Assembly: GCA_026826555.1 (NCBI GenBank)
Contig: JAKSZT010054324.1
Location: 6,299,063-6,363,062 of the forward strand
Direction: 5' to 3'
Length of the DNA stretch: 64,000 bases
DNA from: Tolypeutes matacus
Lineage: Eukaryota; Chordata; Mammalia; Cingulata; Chlamyphoridae
In this document: positions 1 through 11,638 of the stretch, piece by piece
Layout of the letters: every line of letters begins with the position of its first letter
Numbering within the stretch: position 1 is the first letter of the stretch
Made by a program: the position numbers and the translations under genes
The notes under the pieces: generated by a model
Told to the model about the DNA's origin: nothing
Databases searched by the model: none
Seen by the model: only the letters and a program-made list of their open reading frames with translations

Positions 1-699
1 TAATCAACTGGAAAAATTACTCTGTGGTTCCCACATACTGTTTCAATACTAATGTCTTCCTTCTCTGTATTATTACACATTGTCCATTGCCTTGTTCACC
101 TGCCAGGAAATGAAAGGTAATTCTGGCTCTCACCATGTGAAATCACACCAAATAACACTTTCAGATCGAATAAACAAAACACCCTCCACTTTAGCTGGAA
201 TTTGCACCAACCTCCAAATAGCCTCTCTGAATTTTAGAACCTCTCTGCCTGAGAAATGTTGAATCAATCTAAAAAATATCACATGTTCTGTCACATTTTC
301 TCTCTAGAAGTTAGGGTAGTTTCCTTTTCTAAAGTGAGCAGACATGGGGTATCTGATGTTATCATCTTGCTGTGGCTGATTAACACACTGGGGAAAAAAT
401 ATATGAAATGAGCAGTCAGGGCTGTTTCCATGGTTGCCAAGCTCTTTGCATAGAACAAAAGAAAGGTAGCTTCAGAAGGCCCCTCAGCCCTGGAGTTCAG
501 CATGATTGAGTACTGTAACTGAGAAGGAGGGGATATTCATTGCAAAGGCAGTTCACATATCCTAATAATCTTGTGACCCCATTAAAGCAAAGGGGTTACA
601 AATAAAAATCGGGGTTTTTATGATATATTACAATGCTGTTGCAATGCTATTGTGTAGTATAATTTTATTGAGTACTTCATGGGGGAAGGAAACTAATTT
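1..699. other. Unannotated AT-rich stretch
   Basis: No coding frame of note, no tRNA/rRNA signature and no repeat I can name. Short frames of 60-70 codons occur on both strands but have no recognisable domain and no codon pattern that sets them apart from random AT-rich sequence. Confidence 0.5.
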
Positions 700-855
700 T
701 CAATGGGCATATTCGACATGCTTGGAACTAGCTAGACCATCCATATTCTAGGACACATTTATCCTTTCTTTTATTTTAACAGATAAGAAACTAAGACTCA
801 AAGGGATAAAAGTACTTTTCCCAAGACAAACATCTGAGCCTTTCTCATTCTGAAT
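700..855 (-). repeat. MIR SINE fragment
   Basis: The stretch with AACAGATAAGAAACTAAGAC followed by an AAAGGGATAAAAGTACTTTTCCCAAGACA-like segment is the reverse complement of the MIR core (the part that reads CTCAGTTTCCTCATCTGTAAAATG in the forward element). It is diverged and lacks the tRNA-like head. MIR elements predate the placental radiation, so this is old neutral sequence. Confidence 0.6.
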
Positions 856-859
856 CCAC

Positions 860-2072
860 AGCCAATGTCACATTTACCATTTGATGACAGACTCATGTCA
901 TGGAATTGACCTTTGTGAGACATTGTGGGGAATATTCTGACGAAATGTGTTGCTGTACAGTACTGACACTAAGGATGCTGTCCACAACATTACCTGTGTC
1001 TCTTTAATTTGGACCTAACTTTGATATACATTTTTATACCAATATTAGAAATGATGGTGCTTTTTTTGAATGACTAGTTTGTTTTTAAGCTATGAATTCT
1101 GTGGATTTGATAAGTATTCATGTACCTCTCACTGCAGTGACTTCAAGAATGCTTAGAGCCAGATTTGGACCTCGTTAAAGCACAAGACCTTATGGTTCAT
1201 ATCCTGGATTCCTCCAGACCATTTCTACCCTTACTTTGCACTTATGTAGGTATTCTAATCCATCTTTTTAAAATTTTATCTACTTTTGCTGTGTTGTCTA
1301 TATTTAGGTCAGCAGAAATAATACATGGTGTGCCTAATAATTATTTTCTTTAAAGTCAAACTTTATGTTTCCTTTCTTTATAAATTTCATAATCAGTAGT
1401 TATTCTAGAGAACAGCTTTCCTCCTTCTCTGATTTCTTAGCCCACACCTCTTTTAAAAGTGTCTAATGTATTGCAATATAGAGATATCTGCTAGGGACAA
1501 CTAAAAAATCCATTCTCTCTTATTATATCTTTGTCAGAAGAATGAATTCTGCTCTGTCTCAATCCGACCTCTTGAATGTTATACTTTGACAGGCTTTCTC
1601 TCCTTCACCTGTCAGACAAGGCTGGAAATAAGAGAAGAAAACACCTTGTAAATCACACACAACACATCTATATTACAGAAGAAAAGTCAAATACAGGATT
1701 GAAATATAGTGATTCTGTTTTTCCTCCCAGGGAAATCTAGGGGTGATTTTCAAAATGCCTGTATATTTTGGGGACACATGGGCACATCACATTAGTTATG
1801 CTTAAACTCTAATCCTCAGCAAAGGAAACTCTGCTCTCCTCTAGTTTTTCACTTTGTCACTCCCTCTTTATACACGATGGGTCATGTAGGCAACATGTCA
1901 TTTATCTCCATTACAGGGCTAAGCTATCCCTTGTGAGCAACCATGACCCTACGAGATTCCAGGGACATTTAGGATCAGTTTCACTATAGAGAACTGGGAA
2001 ATTTTAATTTGTATCATTCATGCTGATATGTCTGAACCATCATATGAATAGTGTGTAAGCATCTCTTATATA
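860..2072. other. Unannotated AT-rich stretch
   Basis: Nothing identifiable on either strand. Frames up to about 63 codons are within chance expectation. No CpG-rich segment and no recognisable repeat boundary until the Tigger terminal repeat begins at 2073. Confidence 0.5.
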
Positions 2073-2382
2073 CAGTGGTACCTCTGTACTCATCATTAAC
2101 TGGTTCCGGGTGGCATGATGAGCACCAGAAATGAAAAGTACCAAACAAGTTTTTTCCATAAGGAATAATGTAAATAAATTTAATATGTTCACAAACCAAA
2201 GACAATGCACATTTTTAAGGCAAAATGTAAAAAATAGGGTTGTTTATTATTACTTTACATGAGCTATAAACTTAAAAATTAATAAATACTTAGATTAAAT
2301 AAAATAGAACTTCACTTTCCCTGTACTGAGAGGAGGCCATGGCCTGATGGGATGGTGGGAGGAGAGTGGTGGGGAGGAGAGG

Positions 2383-3763
2383 TTACATGGAGTATTGCTT
2401 GGAAGGAGAGTCCCCCTCCAATAGAACATCAGGCACTTGCCCTTCAGGTGTTCTTTCTCTTTTCCGCCTCTTTTTGACTTGCACCACAGGCTCTGACACA
2501 CTCTTTGTCACCTTCACTAAAAACTTATCCAATGAAGACAGTTTCTGTCTTCTTTTCAGAATTCCTTGAAAGTGTGAAATTGGACATTCAATAAATTCAC
2601 ATTTCTGCTTGTCATAGCTTTGTCTGGATGGTACTTCTACACAAAGTTTTAAACTTCTGCCCATTTTGCACACATTTCTTTTATCAAAGAACTGGGGACA
2701 TCCTCCCTTGTCTCCTCCTCACCTGAAGAAATCTCTTCAGCCACCTCCTGTTGCTGCTCCTTCTGTAGTTCCTGCAGCTCCTCAGTGCTGAGCTCTTCAT
2801 GATGTTCCTCCACTAACTCCTCAACATCAGCATCAGCAGCATCAACCTCCAGACCCATAGATTGGCTCAAAGATTCAATGTCCTACACAACTGTACCCTC
2901 TGTACCAGTAGGCTTGGGGCCAGCCTCAAACCCTTTGAAGTCTCTCTGAGTCACAGCTTCTGGCCACAAATTCTAGCCTGGTAATGCCTTCTCCTCTTTT
3001 GTGATGCAGGTTCAACTCGGCATTTTTTCCAAAAACACTCCAGTTAAAAACTTGGTAGGGAGGCTCCAGTCTCTGGAAGTATACCTAAAAACTCCACCAT
3101 AACATTTTTGTAAGCAAATACACATATATGCAAATATATTTATATATCATTTTGCAAATGTTTGTATGTATTGTGAGAATTTTGATTTTTACCCACAATA
3201 AAAATAAATTAAAAAAAAAAAAAAAAAAACTTGGTAGGGAATAAAACCCTCAGCCTCTACATAGTCTTGAAATTCACTGACGAATTCATCAGCAACCTTT
3301 TTATTAGCATTCGCTGCTGGGCCTTGCCTCATGACACTATGAATGCCAGTCCTCTTTTTAAAATTATCAAAGTAGCCGTGGCTGGCCTTACAGACTTCAA
3401 CACTCTCTTCAATCAGTTCCAGTTTGTTTTTCAAAAGATAGGCATGCAACACTTTCGCTTTTTCACATATCATGGCTTCTGATGCTGTTGCCCAATAACT
3501 GCTTCTTGTTTACCCAAATTATTAACAGCCTTTCAACTTCATCAAGTGTTTGGGCATGCTGCTTTGTTACTGCTTTAACTCCTTTCATAATATCAGACTT
3601 TTTTTTATCGCCTCTTTATTCTTGATGGTGGAGACCATTTTTCTAGGCATACTGTATACCCTAGCAAGATCAGTAATGCCAATACCACTCTCAGATTTAC
3701 CTATTATTACTTTTTTTTGCTCAGTGGTGGTGTGCTATCTCTACTCATTTTCTTAAGACCCAT
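2383..3763 (-). pseudogene. Tigger-type transposase remnant (DDE core deleted)
   Basis: The start is the minus-strand ATG at 3763, which opens MGLKKMSRDSTPPLSKKK. A damaged psq-type helix-turn-helix region follows, and then the CENP-B-type DNA-binding region (frame 3473-3189, with SESVEVCK-like and FKKRTGIHSVMRQG segments). Around 3050 the text reaches GFIPYQVFN, which in pogo transposases comes just before the first catalytic Asp; that Asp motif is not present. The frame then jumps, after about 30 damaged codons, to a C-terminal tail at 2870-2649: SMGLEVDAADADVEELVEEH and a Glu/Gln-rich run ending in SSGEEE. The catalytic domain between these points is deleted. Stops, frameshifts and a 179-bp retroposed insert further break it. 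Confidence 0.75.
3046..3240 (+). repeat. Short poly(A)-tailed retroposed fragment inside the Tigger element
   Basis: The sequence AAAAACTTGGTAGGGA occurs at 3046-3061 and again at 3225-3240, giving a 16-bp target-site duplication of Tigger sequence. The insert (3062-3224) ends in ACCCACAATAAAAATAAATT plus an A-run, so a polyadenylation signal sits just before the tail. This is the mark of L1-mediated retroposition. The last roughly 110 bp before the tail match, on the opposite strand, the tail part of the element at 4853-5428. Source family not assigned; a 5'-truncated L1 3' end is my first guess. Confidence 0.75.
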
Positions 3764-4045
3764 GATGAGGGGAAAAAAAGGCAAAAATACACAAAATGAC
3801 CACAGAAGCTAAGATAAGACCACAAGAGGATGTGCACAGGGCAAGAACTACCACATGACTAACGGGTGACCCTTTGTTTCAGCTGGAAAGGAGAGCTAAT
3901 CACGAGGCAACTGATATTGACAAGTTCTACCTTGCGCATCAAATACCAAACAAACAACAAGTACTGGGACAAAATTTTCATGTCAAAATGCGTCAAGTAC
4001 CAAATTTGACGAGTTTCAAAGCAGTTATGTACCAAGGTATGACTG

Positions 4046-4840
4046 AACAATCGGATAGGTTGTAAACGAGATTTGTATCTCAACAAAAGTCTCTTTTTTT
4101 TTAGTATTTCTCAGTCCTCTTCTAGTTTTAGTAGCCCACTTGCATATTACAACATGCAAACAACAACAAAGACAGGGAGCTGTGCCAAAACAGAAGGGGT
4201 CACATTTAAGCCTAGTTTTGGCTTCTGAGATGTTACGTAGTTTCCTACTCCCAGGTTTTCGGTATCCACTCAGAGCACAAAGTTTTCTACACAGAACTGA
4301 GTTTTATTCAATACCTTGACACCAGTAATAGCAGTTGGAGCTATCATTGCTTCAGCATCAATATGCCAGATGAGCCACGAAATTGCATGAATATGGCAGG
4401 TCATCTTGAACAAAGGCTAAAGTGAAGTATTTGAGGTCAAAGGCAGAATGCAGGATGATAGAAGCCTGTAAATACCCCCAATGTTGTAGAACAAGGGAGA
4501 ATAAACAAGAATCCAAGAGTGACTGCCCACTTCCACTGCTTATTGAGAATGCAAAACTCCTTAGATCCATATGGAAGTTACTCTCAGCATAGGTTAGTAG
4601 GCCTGCTCAGGCCAGATCTAGAAAATGTCAGGTCAAATATTTATGTAATTCTGTTTCATAAAGAATGCATTTGTGCATAAGGACATGAAAATAGATTTAT
4701 ACCAATTTTTAATTGAGCACCAGCATCCAACTCTCCCTCTCTCCCTCCCTTCCCCTTTCTCTACACACACACACACAAAATCTTACAGACCCGGTGCCTA
4801 TGCATAGCTGGTGACCAGATGTTTATTGAATGTATTAATC
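4046..4840. other. Unannotated stretch with a small CT/CA simple repeat
   Basis: No gene seen. A pyrimidine-rich (CTCC/CCTT) run followed by a short (AC)n microsatellite lies at about 4732-4778. The remainder is unremarkable. Confidence 0.5.
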
Positions 4841-5440
4841 ATTTAATTCTTTTTTTTTTTTTATTATGGGTAAAAATAAAAATTCTCACAATACATACAA
4901 ACATTTGCAAAATGATATATAAATATATATGCATATATGTGTATTTGCTTACAAAAATGTTATTTTTTTATATATATACATATATTTTAAGAGGTGCTTA
5001 GATTACCCGAAATATTACACGTAACCCACTGGGATTCCCATGTTGCCCACCTCCCACACCTCCCACCACATCCCACACAAACATCTCCCACAGTGTGGCC
5101 CACCACCCTCAATGAACTTACACATCCTGGAGCCTTGCCACCAACCATAGAGCACAGTTCACACTGTAGACCACACTCTCTCCCACTCAGTTCTGAGTGG
5201 TGTGTGCTGATTTAAAATGGCCTACATCCGTTGCCACAACAGTACTCAGGACAACCTCCAACTCCCAAAGAATCCCCTGTATTTCAACTGCTCATCCCCT
5301 CCCTACCCCAAAAGTGTCAAGTGGCCACTGGCTCCACCTCATTGTTATAATTACTTGCATTGCTAGAATCACCATATGTGAACAAGAGAATACCATCAAG
5401 TCCACTCTAGCCCACAGTTCTTCCCCCAATTTAATTCTTT
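4841..5440 (-). mobile_element. Retroposed element with poly(A) tail, family unassigned (possibly an L1 3' end)
   Basis: ATTTAATTCTTT flanks the insert at 4841-4852 and 5429-5440, a 12-bp target-site duplication. The insert lies on the minus strand: its 5' end is near 5428 and its poly(A) tail (a T-run here) is at about 4850-4862, just after an ACCCATAATAAA polyadenylation context. The body is moderately GC-rich and G-rich on its sense strand (GGTGGGAGGTGTGGGAGGTG-like), which is common in mammalian L1 3' UTRs. The terminal ~110 bp before the tail are nearly identical to the nested insert at 3062-3224, so both derive from one family. Plus-strand frames at 4994-5442 are antisense shadows. Confidence 0.7.
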
Positions 5441-8040
5441 AATGGCCAACCCAATACTACCTGACATTGAAATGCATACCCTTTCCTCTCCCCAACACTT
5501 TCTGAAATTTTTCATAAAAGTTCCAAAAGGAAGGAGCTAATAAAGCACCTAATATTTATTTTAGTTAATATATTAGCTATTCTTTATATAGTAACTATGT
5601 AGAGAATATATAGCTCCTATAATATACATATATATTATACTGTATAAAACAGTATATATGTTTATGTAGTATATAGAACTGCTAATTAGTATGATATATA
5701 ACATATATATGACATATAAGTTATAATTATTCTAAATATAATACCATAGTAGAGTAATGATAAATATTTTTAAAATGTATATAAAGGCTCAGAAACATAA
5801 AATATCTTACCTATGACCATTTAATTAGTTATACACAAAGCCAGGTATAAAGCCCCAATTTCCTGTCTGAGTTCAATGCTCTTCTATATATGCTGAATAG
5901 TTAACTGACCAGAATCTGTAATTTGAACATCATTTGTCATTTCCTCAACAACTACTGGAGAGTTATGCATAGAATAGGAGCTCAATAAATATGTATGATG
6001 AATGAATTATATAATTAACCTTCATCCTGATATTTCAACATCTCAATGGACAAGATATCTCAGAATTGTAAGATGTTAAGTAAAATTGCATCTTGAGTCA
6101 ACTAACAGCAACCCTTTTAGGCTAAGTCACTGAAGCCAAGAACAGGAAGCATTTCCTAAAATAGGAAAAAATGGTGGTACATAATTCAATGGACTATAAA
6201 ATCTACTCCATCTTTGAATCTTTTACTGATTGAGAAGATATTGGTCTTGTTTAAGGTATCTATCTTCCCTGAATTTCAATAGAGCCATCTGTAAATTGGG
6301 TATATTAAAGAGTTGTTTGGAGAATGAAAGGAGAATGTGTATATAAATACATATATATGTATATATAATGTATATATATAATGAATAGCAAGTTTACTGA
6401 AAACTGAAAATCATTTATATATATCATTTACATTAAATCATGTATATAAATATAAAAAGTGATTGTGTAATATATTTATTCATGTAAGCACTATTTTGAT
6501 GATTTATATGTGTGACAATGTATTTAGGATGTCTTACAAAGTAACAGGATTGTATTAAATGTTAGTTGAAGTCACATGCTTTGCCTAAGCTTCAGATTAT
6601 TTAGCTCATTATTATTAATTTCCCGTTTATACAAAATTTTCACTGCTTCCAAGCTATTTGTATTTTCCAATATTGCATGCATATTTAAACTACTCTATTA
6701 ATATTTCAGCAATCTATACATATCCTTTAAGGCAATATTTCTATATCTTTCATTATTTTCCTTTGTTCTAATAATTCTAACCCATTCAAGCTTTTTTTAC
6801 TATGTACAGTCTAGATGAAATTGTAAAGGCTAGGTTACAAATATTGCTTTATGAATAGAATTGGAATTCAGAACATTTTTTCTTAGTACAATGGTATGAG
6901 AATGAATAGGTCTAAATTTTAATCTTGGCTGTGTCCATAGCCAGCTTTGTGAAAAAAAGGTAAATTAACTAACCTCTTTACATTTCCAGTTTGTTACCTG
7001 TTAAAATTAGTACAGTGGACTAGTTTATTACTACTATTCAATAATTTTTCTAATTTCATTTTAGAAATAAGGCACAGAATAATTTTAAGAAAAGTTGTGA
7101 ATTGCAATTAAATGTTCTGCATTAGGCAATTATTTATTTTTAAATAAAAGTATAAGGTCATTCATTGTAACTAGATGGTAAGCCACAGTTACTCTCATAC
7201 ACCACTAAGAGTAAATTGCTGCAACTTTTCTATAAAGAATATGTAAATATATATAAAGAGCCACAGAAATAACCATAGCCCTTGATTTACTAATTACTAA
7301 CATCAGAGATTACTCCAAAATTATAATTTTTAAAATGAACAAATATTTGCACACATAATATATTCCTAGTGAGATTATGATACAAATTAAACAATTTAAT
7401 TGTACAACAATAGAAGTGAAACACACCCACAATGAAAAATGATGTGGCATTAAAATCATATTATTTTCACATGGTAAAATCCTTAATATTATTAATTTTA
7501 GCTTAAAATATAATTATTTTAAGATACATAACATCTAAACAATGAAAAAATTGCATATAAAAATAGTGGAATAAACATGTCAAAACCTTAACAATGGCTT
7601 TATTAGGAAGATAGGATTATAAATTTTTGCTTCTTCATATTCTTTATCTCTCATTTGTTAATAAAATGTGTATAGTTCAATTTCATATTAAGAAAAAGAT
7701 TTAAGTAAAAATATTTATATATTACCAACTCCTAATGTTCAAGGATTGTCATATTTCAGTTTCAATATGAAGAAGCATGTTTTAATAGTGTTTAAATCTA
7801 TCTACAGTTTCAGATGTAAAGACAATATTGTAGGTACAGATTTCCCTAATTTTGAAAGTCTTCATGTATGCATAGGCTTCCTGTAGTATAACTACATTGT
7901 CAGGATATTTTACAGGGGATTAAAGTAGCAAATGTCAGTTGGATTAGAGTAATTCCTCATCTCCCTCATCTACAATATTAATAAGATAGAAGTAAAACAT
8001 TTATACTTTTTCTCTAATACTAATAGTTCATATTTTTTGG
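5441..8040. other. AT-rich stretch with scattered old SINE scraps
   Basis: Very AT-rich, including dense TA-rich runs at about 5580-5760 and 6330-6480. Probable MIR pieces lie near 5800-5885 (minus) and 6890-7030 (plus). A MIR/L2-type 3' end with AGCTCAATAAATATGTATGA lies near 5970-6005. I see no coding sequence. Confidence 0.5.
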
Positions 8041-8044
8041 TTTA

Positions 8045-8235
8045 TGTCTGACATTCAATTCACTATGCCAAGAACTTTAGGTATATTATCCAGGCAACAA
8101 TTCTATTAAATGGGTTTTATTACTCCATTTTACAGATGAGGAACTGAGGCTCAGGGAAGCTACATGATTTGCTCTAGCTCACAAAAGGAGTATACATCAT
8201 TGCACAAAGTTTCAACTCTACTCTTAAACATAATG
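8045..8235 (-). repeat. MIR SINE fragment
   Basis: CCATTTTACAGATGAGGAAC followed by TGAGGCTCAGGGAAGCTACA is a well-preserved reverse complement of the MIR core. The flanking segment (CACTATGCCAAGAACTTTAG) fits the MIR 3' half. The A/B-box head is weak or absent. Confidence 0.75.
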
Positions 8236-8239
8236 CAAT

Positions 8240-11129
8240 ACTGCCGTCTGAATTCAATCTTAGACTACTAGGCATATATTGCTTATGACTTGAGATAGGT
8301 TTAGGGACTGCTGTCAATTTTCTTTCTCAAGTGAAAATAATGAGTACAAGATCTTGCCTGATAGCTTTAGCAATTTTCCCATGGTGAGAGGTACTACAAC
8401 GTTTCTAGTGAATAACTGCAGTAGGAAGGGAGACAAGTTCTGTAGTTGGGCTCTCTGATGGGGCAGAGACTGCAGCTGTGTATATGGAGACAATGACAGG
8501 TAAACAGATAAATCATCACAATTTTTTTGTTATTCACTTTTCTACTTTTAAACTGGAGGATCTATTAAAATACATATAAGGTACAGATACTACCACATTT
8601 CCCTTCCCCATATCCATAGAATTAACAAACAAACAAACAAACAAATGAACAATTCTAAGGTCGGAAAACAACATTTTAAGTATGGCTACCCAATAAATAC
8701 TGTCCATACAATACCGATCCATCAAATGGAGGCCTCTGGGTATGAAGGAAATATACCAAAATTGAATTGTAGATGCTGTCACTAACTATGAATCGATGAA
8801 CTCTGAGAAATTATTGAAATTCTTTGAGGAATTTCATAATTTGAGAGATTGTATCCATTTTTTCCTCCAGCTTTGTAATGAATTAAAGTCATAGAACACT
8901 TGAATCACTGTCATGTTACTTTAGAATAACCCAAATATTTTAAATTTCCCTGACAATATGTCTGAATAGTATACTTACTGTTTTTCTAATATTTGCAAAT
9001 CTATGTGAATGAGCACAGATTGAAATGCCTTTGCTGTAATATGGTGTGACATTTATAAATAACATTCATGCTGCAACTGGACTAATACCTTATAAATCTA
9101 AAAACTTAAAATTTTGACAAAGGATATAAGGGGGAAAGTGTCTAACCTCATGACCTTTTCACAGTGATAACTATTAGCTAAATTTTATGAAAGTCTATAT
9201 ATTTATAGATACTTTTCAGTTATTTGGACAGTCAACAAGAATATTAAAGAATATTAAATTATTGAATATTAAAGAATTGGTCACTTTGTTAATTCTTCAG
9301 TTTTTATTCTAGAATACAATTTTAGCACATTGTCATCTAGTATATTGCATCAATGGTTGCTTTTTCTCCTAAATGCTTTTGAAGACAAAAATCATTATTG
9401 TTTCTGTTACAGTATACCATGGACCATGGAGAACTAACATATTTTATTTGCCCTGAAATATTATATTGTGCTCTATCTTAATTTTCTGAAATACATCAGA
9501 TAAAATGTACAAATTTATGAACAGCAGAGATCCAAAAGAATTATAGTGTGGGATGGATTTTATTCTATATTTGAGGAATATTGTAAATTATACTCCAAAC
9601 CAAACCAAGTGATTTCTCATTTCATTTTCTCTTCTTGAAAGAAGAATGCTTGTGTTATCCATAAAAATGTAATAACAGTTACTCTTTAAAGCCATGTCCT
9701 TGGGTTTTATTGAGGGTTGAGGCAAGGAGCCGCCATAGCAGATGGCTTCTACATCTGCCATAAAATCATTATGAAAGGAGTATCCATTTTATACTATTCA
9801 TTATTCCCTATAAAAAGAACTTGGGTGATTTCCTTGAGAACATCAAAATGGAGGCAAAATGTTTTCTGTAGAAGTAGTTTGCATCCTCTTGCCATTAAGA
9901 AAATCAAAGTTGGTTTTCTTTTTCTTTCTTTCTTTTTTTTTTTTTTTTTTTTTTGCAATGGATGCCTGGAAGCTCAGACTTGCATGTAGTATTATGTCAC
10001 ATAAAAATGAATTATTAGGATTGGCATATTTGCTTAAATTTTATTTTGAGTTTTTATTTATCTACTTTATTCTAGCTAGGTTTCAACATAAAATGCCTTT
10101 AAAACCTTGGAAATGGAAAGAGTATAAATTGCTGAGAGGAGGGGGAGAACTGAAGCTTATTCATTACTTTCTCTGGGAAGCACTGTGTTAAATGTGTTAA
10201 ATGAGTTTTGTATAGTATTTAACTTACTCTTCATAATATTATTAGTAGAGCTCATATAAGTCATATTTTATAAATAATCTTAGAAGTATAAATATTCAGC
10301 TAATTATCCATAGTTACTTAAGCTTGTATACTACGTTTGTCTCTAGCTTTAACCCATACTTTGACAAAATCCTTTGCCTTTTCCTCTAAAGCACACACGA
10401 ATAGATATAAACGTGAGGAAAGGATGCAAAGTAATTCACAGGCAGAACCTTGATGGAGATGGTGTAGGAAATCCTCTCAGGATACATCAACATGTATATG
10501 GAATCACTTTGGTTTAGACTTGCTATACTTTATCAAATAAATTAACTGAATGAAAATATGAAAACAATGGTTTTATTCCTCTTCAGAGCAAGTTAATTGT
10601 TTTATTCCATATCCCATATTGCCTACAAAGTGGTCTACCAAGTCGAGAGAAGAACTATGCCATGTGCTAGGTGAAAAATATCAATTCCTCAGAATATTTA
10701 TTCATAATAGCAGCAGGTAGCTCAATTTACAGATGATCCTCTGGATACTGACATCAACACTTCACTTCCTTTGGCTCATGTCAATACAATTTATAAGGGC
10801 AGGACAAAAAGGAGGCAGAATTGTCATCTTTTAAGTCCTTTCCAGTTTAGAATCTACCAAAATACCAGTTCTTATTCCAAACCTTTTTAATTGCATATAC
10901 CATATCCTATAAAACAAGATTTCTTTGTTTTGGCTTCAAATAAAAAATCCTGGGGTACTTTATAAAAATACCCATAACTGAACTCATGACCAGAGATACT
11001 GATAAAACTGGCCTCACATGGACCTCAGCATTAGTATTTTTTTAAAAAAAAAGCTCCCTAGATATTTCCAGTGTTCAGCCACGTTGGAGAAGAACACTAA
11101 TAAAACTAGCTTGAAGGTGACCTAGTAGG
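8240..11129. other. Unannotated AT-rich stretch with simple repeats
   Basis: Contains an (AAAC)n run at about 8626-8646, a long T-run at about 9929-9954 and a probable minus-strand MIR 3' piece near 10165-10260. The 90- and 110-codon frames over the T-run are poly-Phe artefacts. No recognisable gene. Confidence 0.5.
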
Positions 11130-11130
11130 T

Positions 11131-11638
11131 TGAAGCTTTTATGGACCCCAGAAAATCATGCCCTTAGGGTTAGCTCATTCCTATGGATGTAGACCTATTG
11201 TAGGTGGGAGCTTCTTTTGATTAGGTTACTTCTGCAGGGCTTGACCCAGGGTGGATCTTCATCCTCTTACCAGAGTCCTTTATAAATGGGATGAATACAG
11301 AGAAATCCCCAGAAGCTGAGCAAGAAAGCCCTGGAAGCCAGAAACTGAAATCAACAGAACACTGAAGGAGAGAGAAAGCCACAAAGCAAAAGCTGAAGGC
11401 ATGGAAGCCCAGAGGAGAAGGGAGAGGCCCAGAAGACATTGCCATGCACCTTGCTATGTGAAAGAGTAGTCCAGGATCACTGGCAGCCAGTCTTCGGGGA
11501 GAAAAGCATTGACTGATGAAGCCTTGATTTGGACATTTTCATGGCCTCAGAACTGTAAACTTATGAGTTAATAAATCCCCATTATAAGAGCCAACCCATT
11601 GCTGGTATAATGCTTTTGGCAGCTCACAAACTAAAACA
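11131..11638 (+). mobile_element. MLT1/MaLR-like solo LTR
   Basis: Begins near a TATGGACCCCAGAAAATCAT segment, has GATTAGGTTACTTCTGCAGG in its middle, and ends with GAGTTAATAAATCCCCATT, a TGCTTTTGGCAGCTCACAAA segment and ACTAAAACA. This order, including the AATAAA-type polyadenylation signal about 60-70 bp before the end, is that of mammalian apparent LTR retrotransposon (MaLR/MLT1-MST) LTRs in the sense orientation. No internal region is attached, so it is a solo LTR. The 5' edge and the target duplication are unclear. The minus-strand frame at 11445-11221 is antisense. Confidence 0.65.

Larger units (their letters stand above)
2073..4045 (-). mobile_element. Tigger/pogo-class DNA transposon, internally deleted
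   Basis: The right end, read on the minus strand, begins CAGTCATACCTTGGTAC. The left end, read on the plus strand, begins CAGTGGTACCTCTGTAC. These are imperfect terminal inverted repeats of the Tigger type, and the left one abuts TA, the target dinucleotide of Tc1/mariner/pogo elements. A broken transposase frame lies between them on the minus strand. It keeps the N-terminal DNA-binding part and the acidic C-terminal tail, but most of the catalytic DDE domain is missing. A poly(A)-tailed fragment (3062-3224) is nested inside. The element cannot move by itself; it is a non-autonomous derivative or simply a decayed copy. Superfamily is confident; subfamily is not assigned. Confidence 0.8.

Noticed and set aside
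9717..10191. 90- and 110-codon frames with a run of Phe
   Set aside because: Both cross a T-run and are simple-sequence artefacts.
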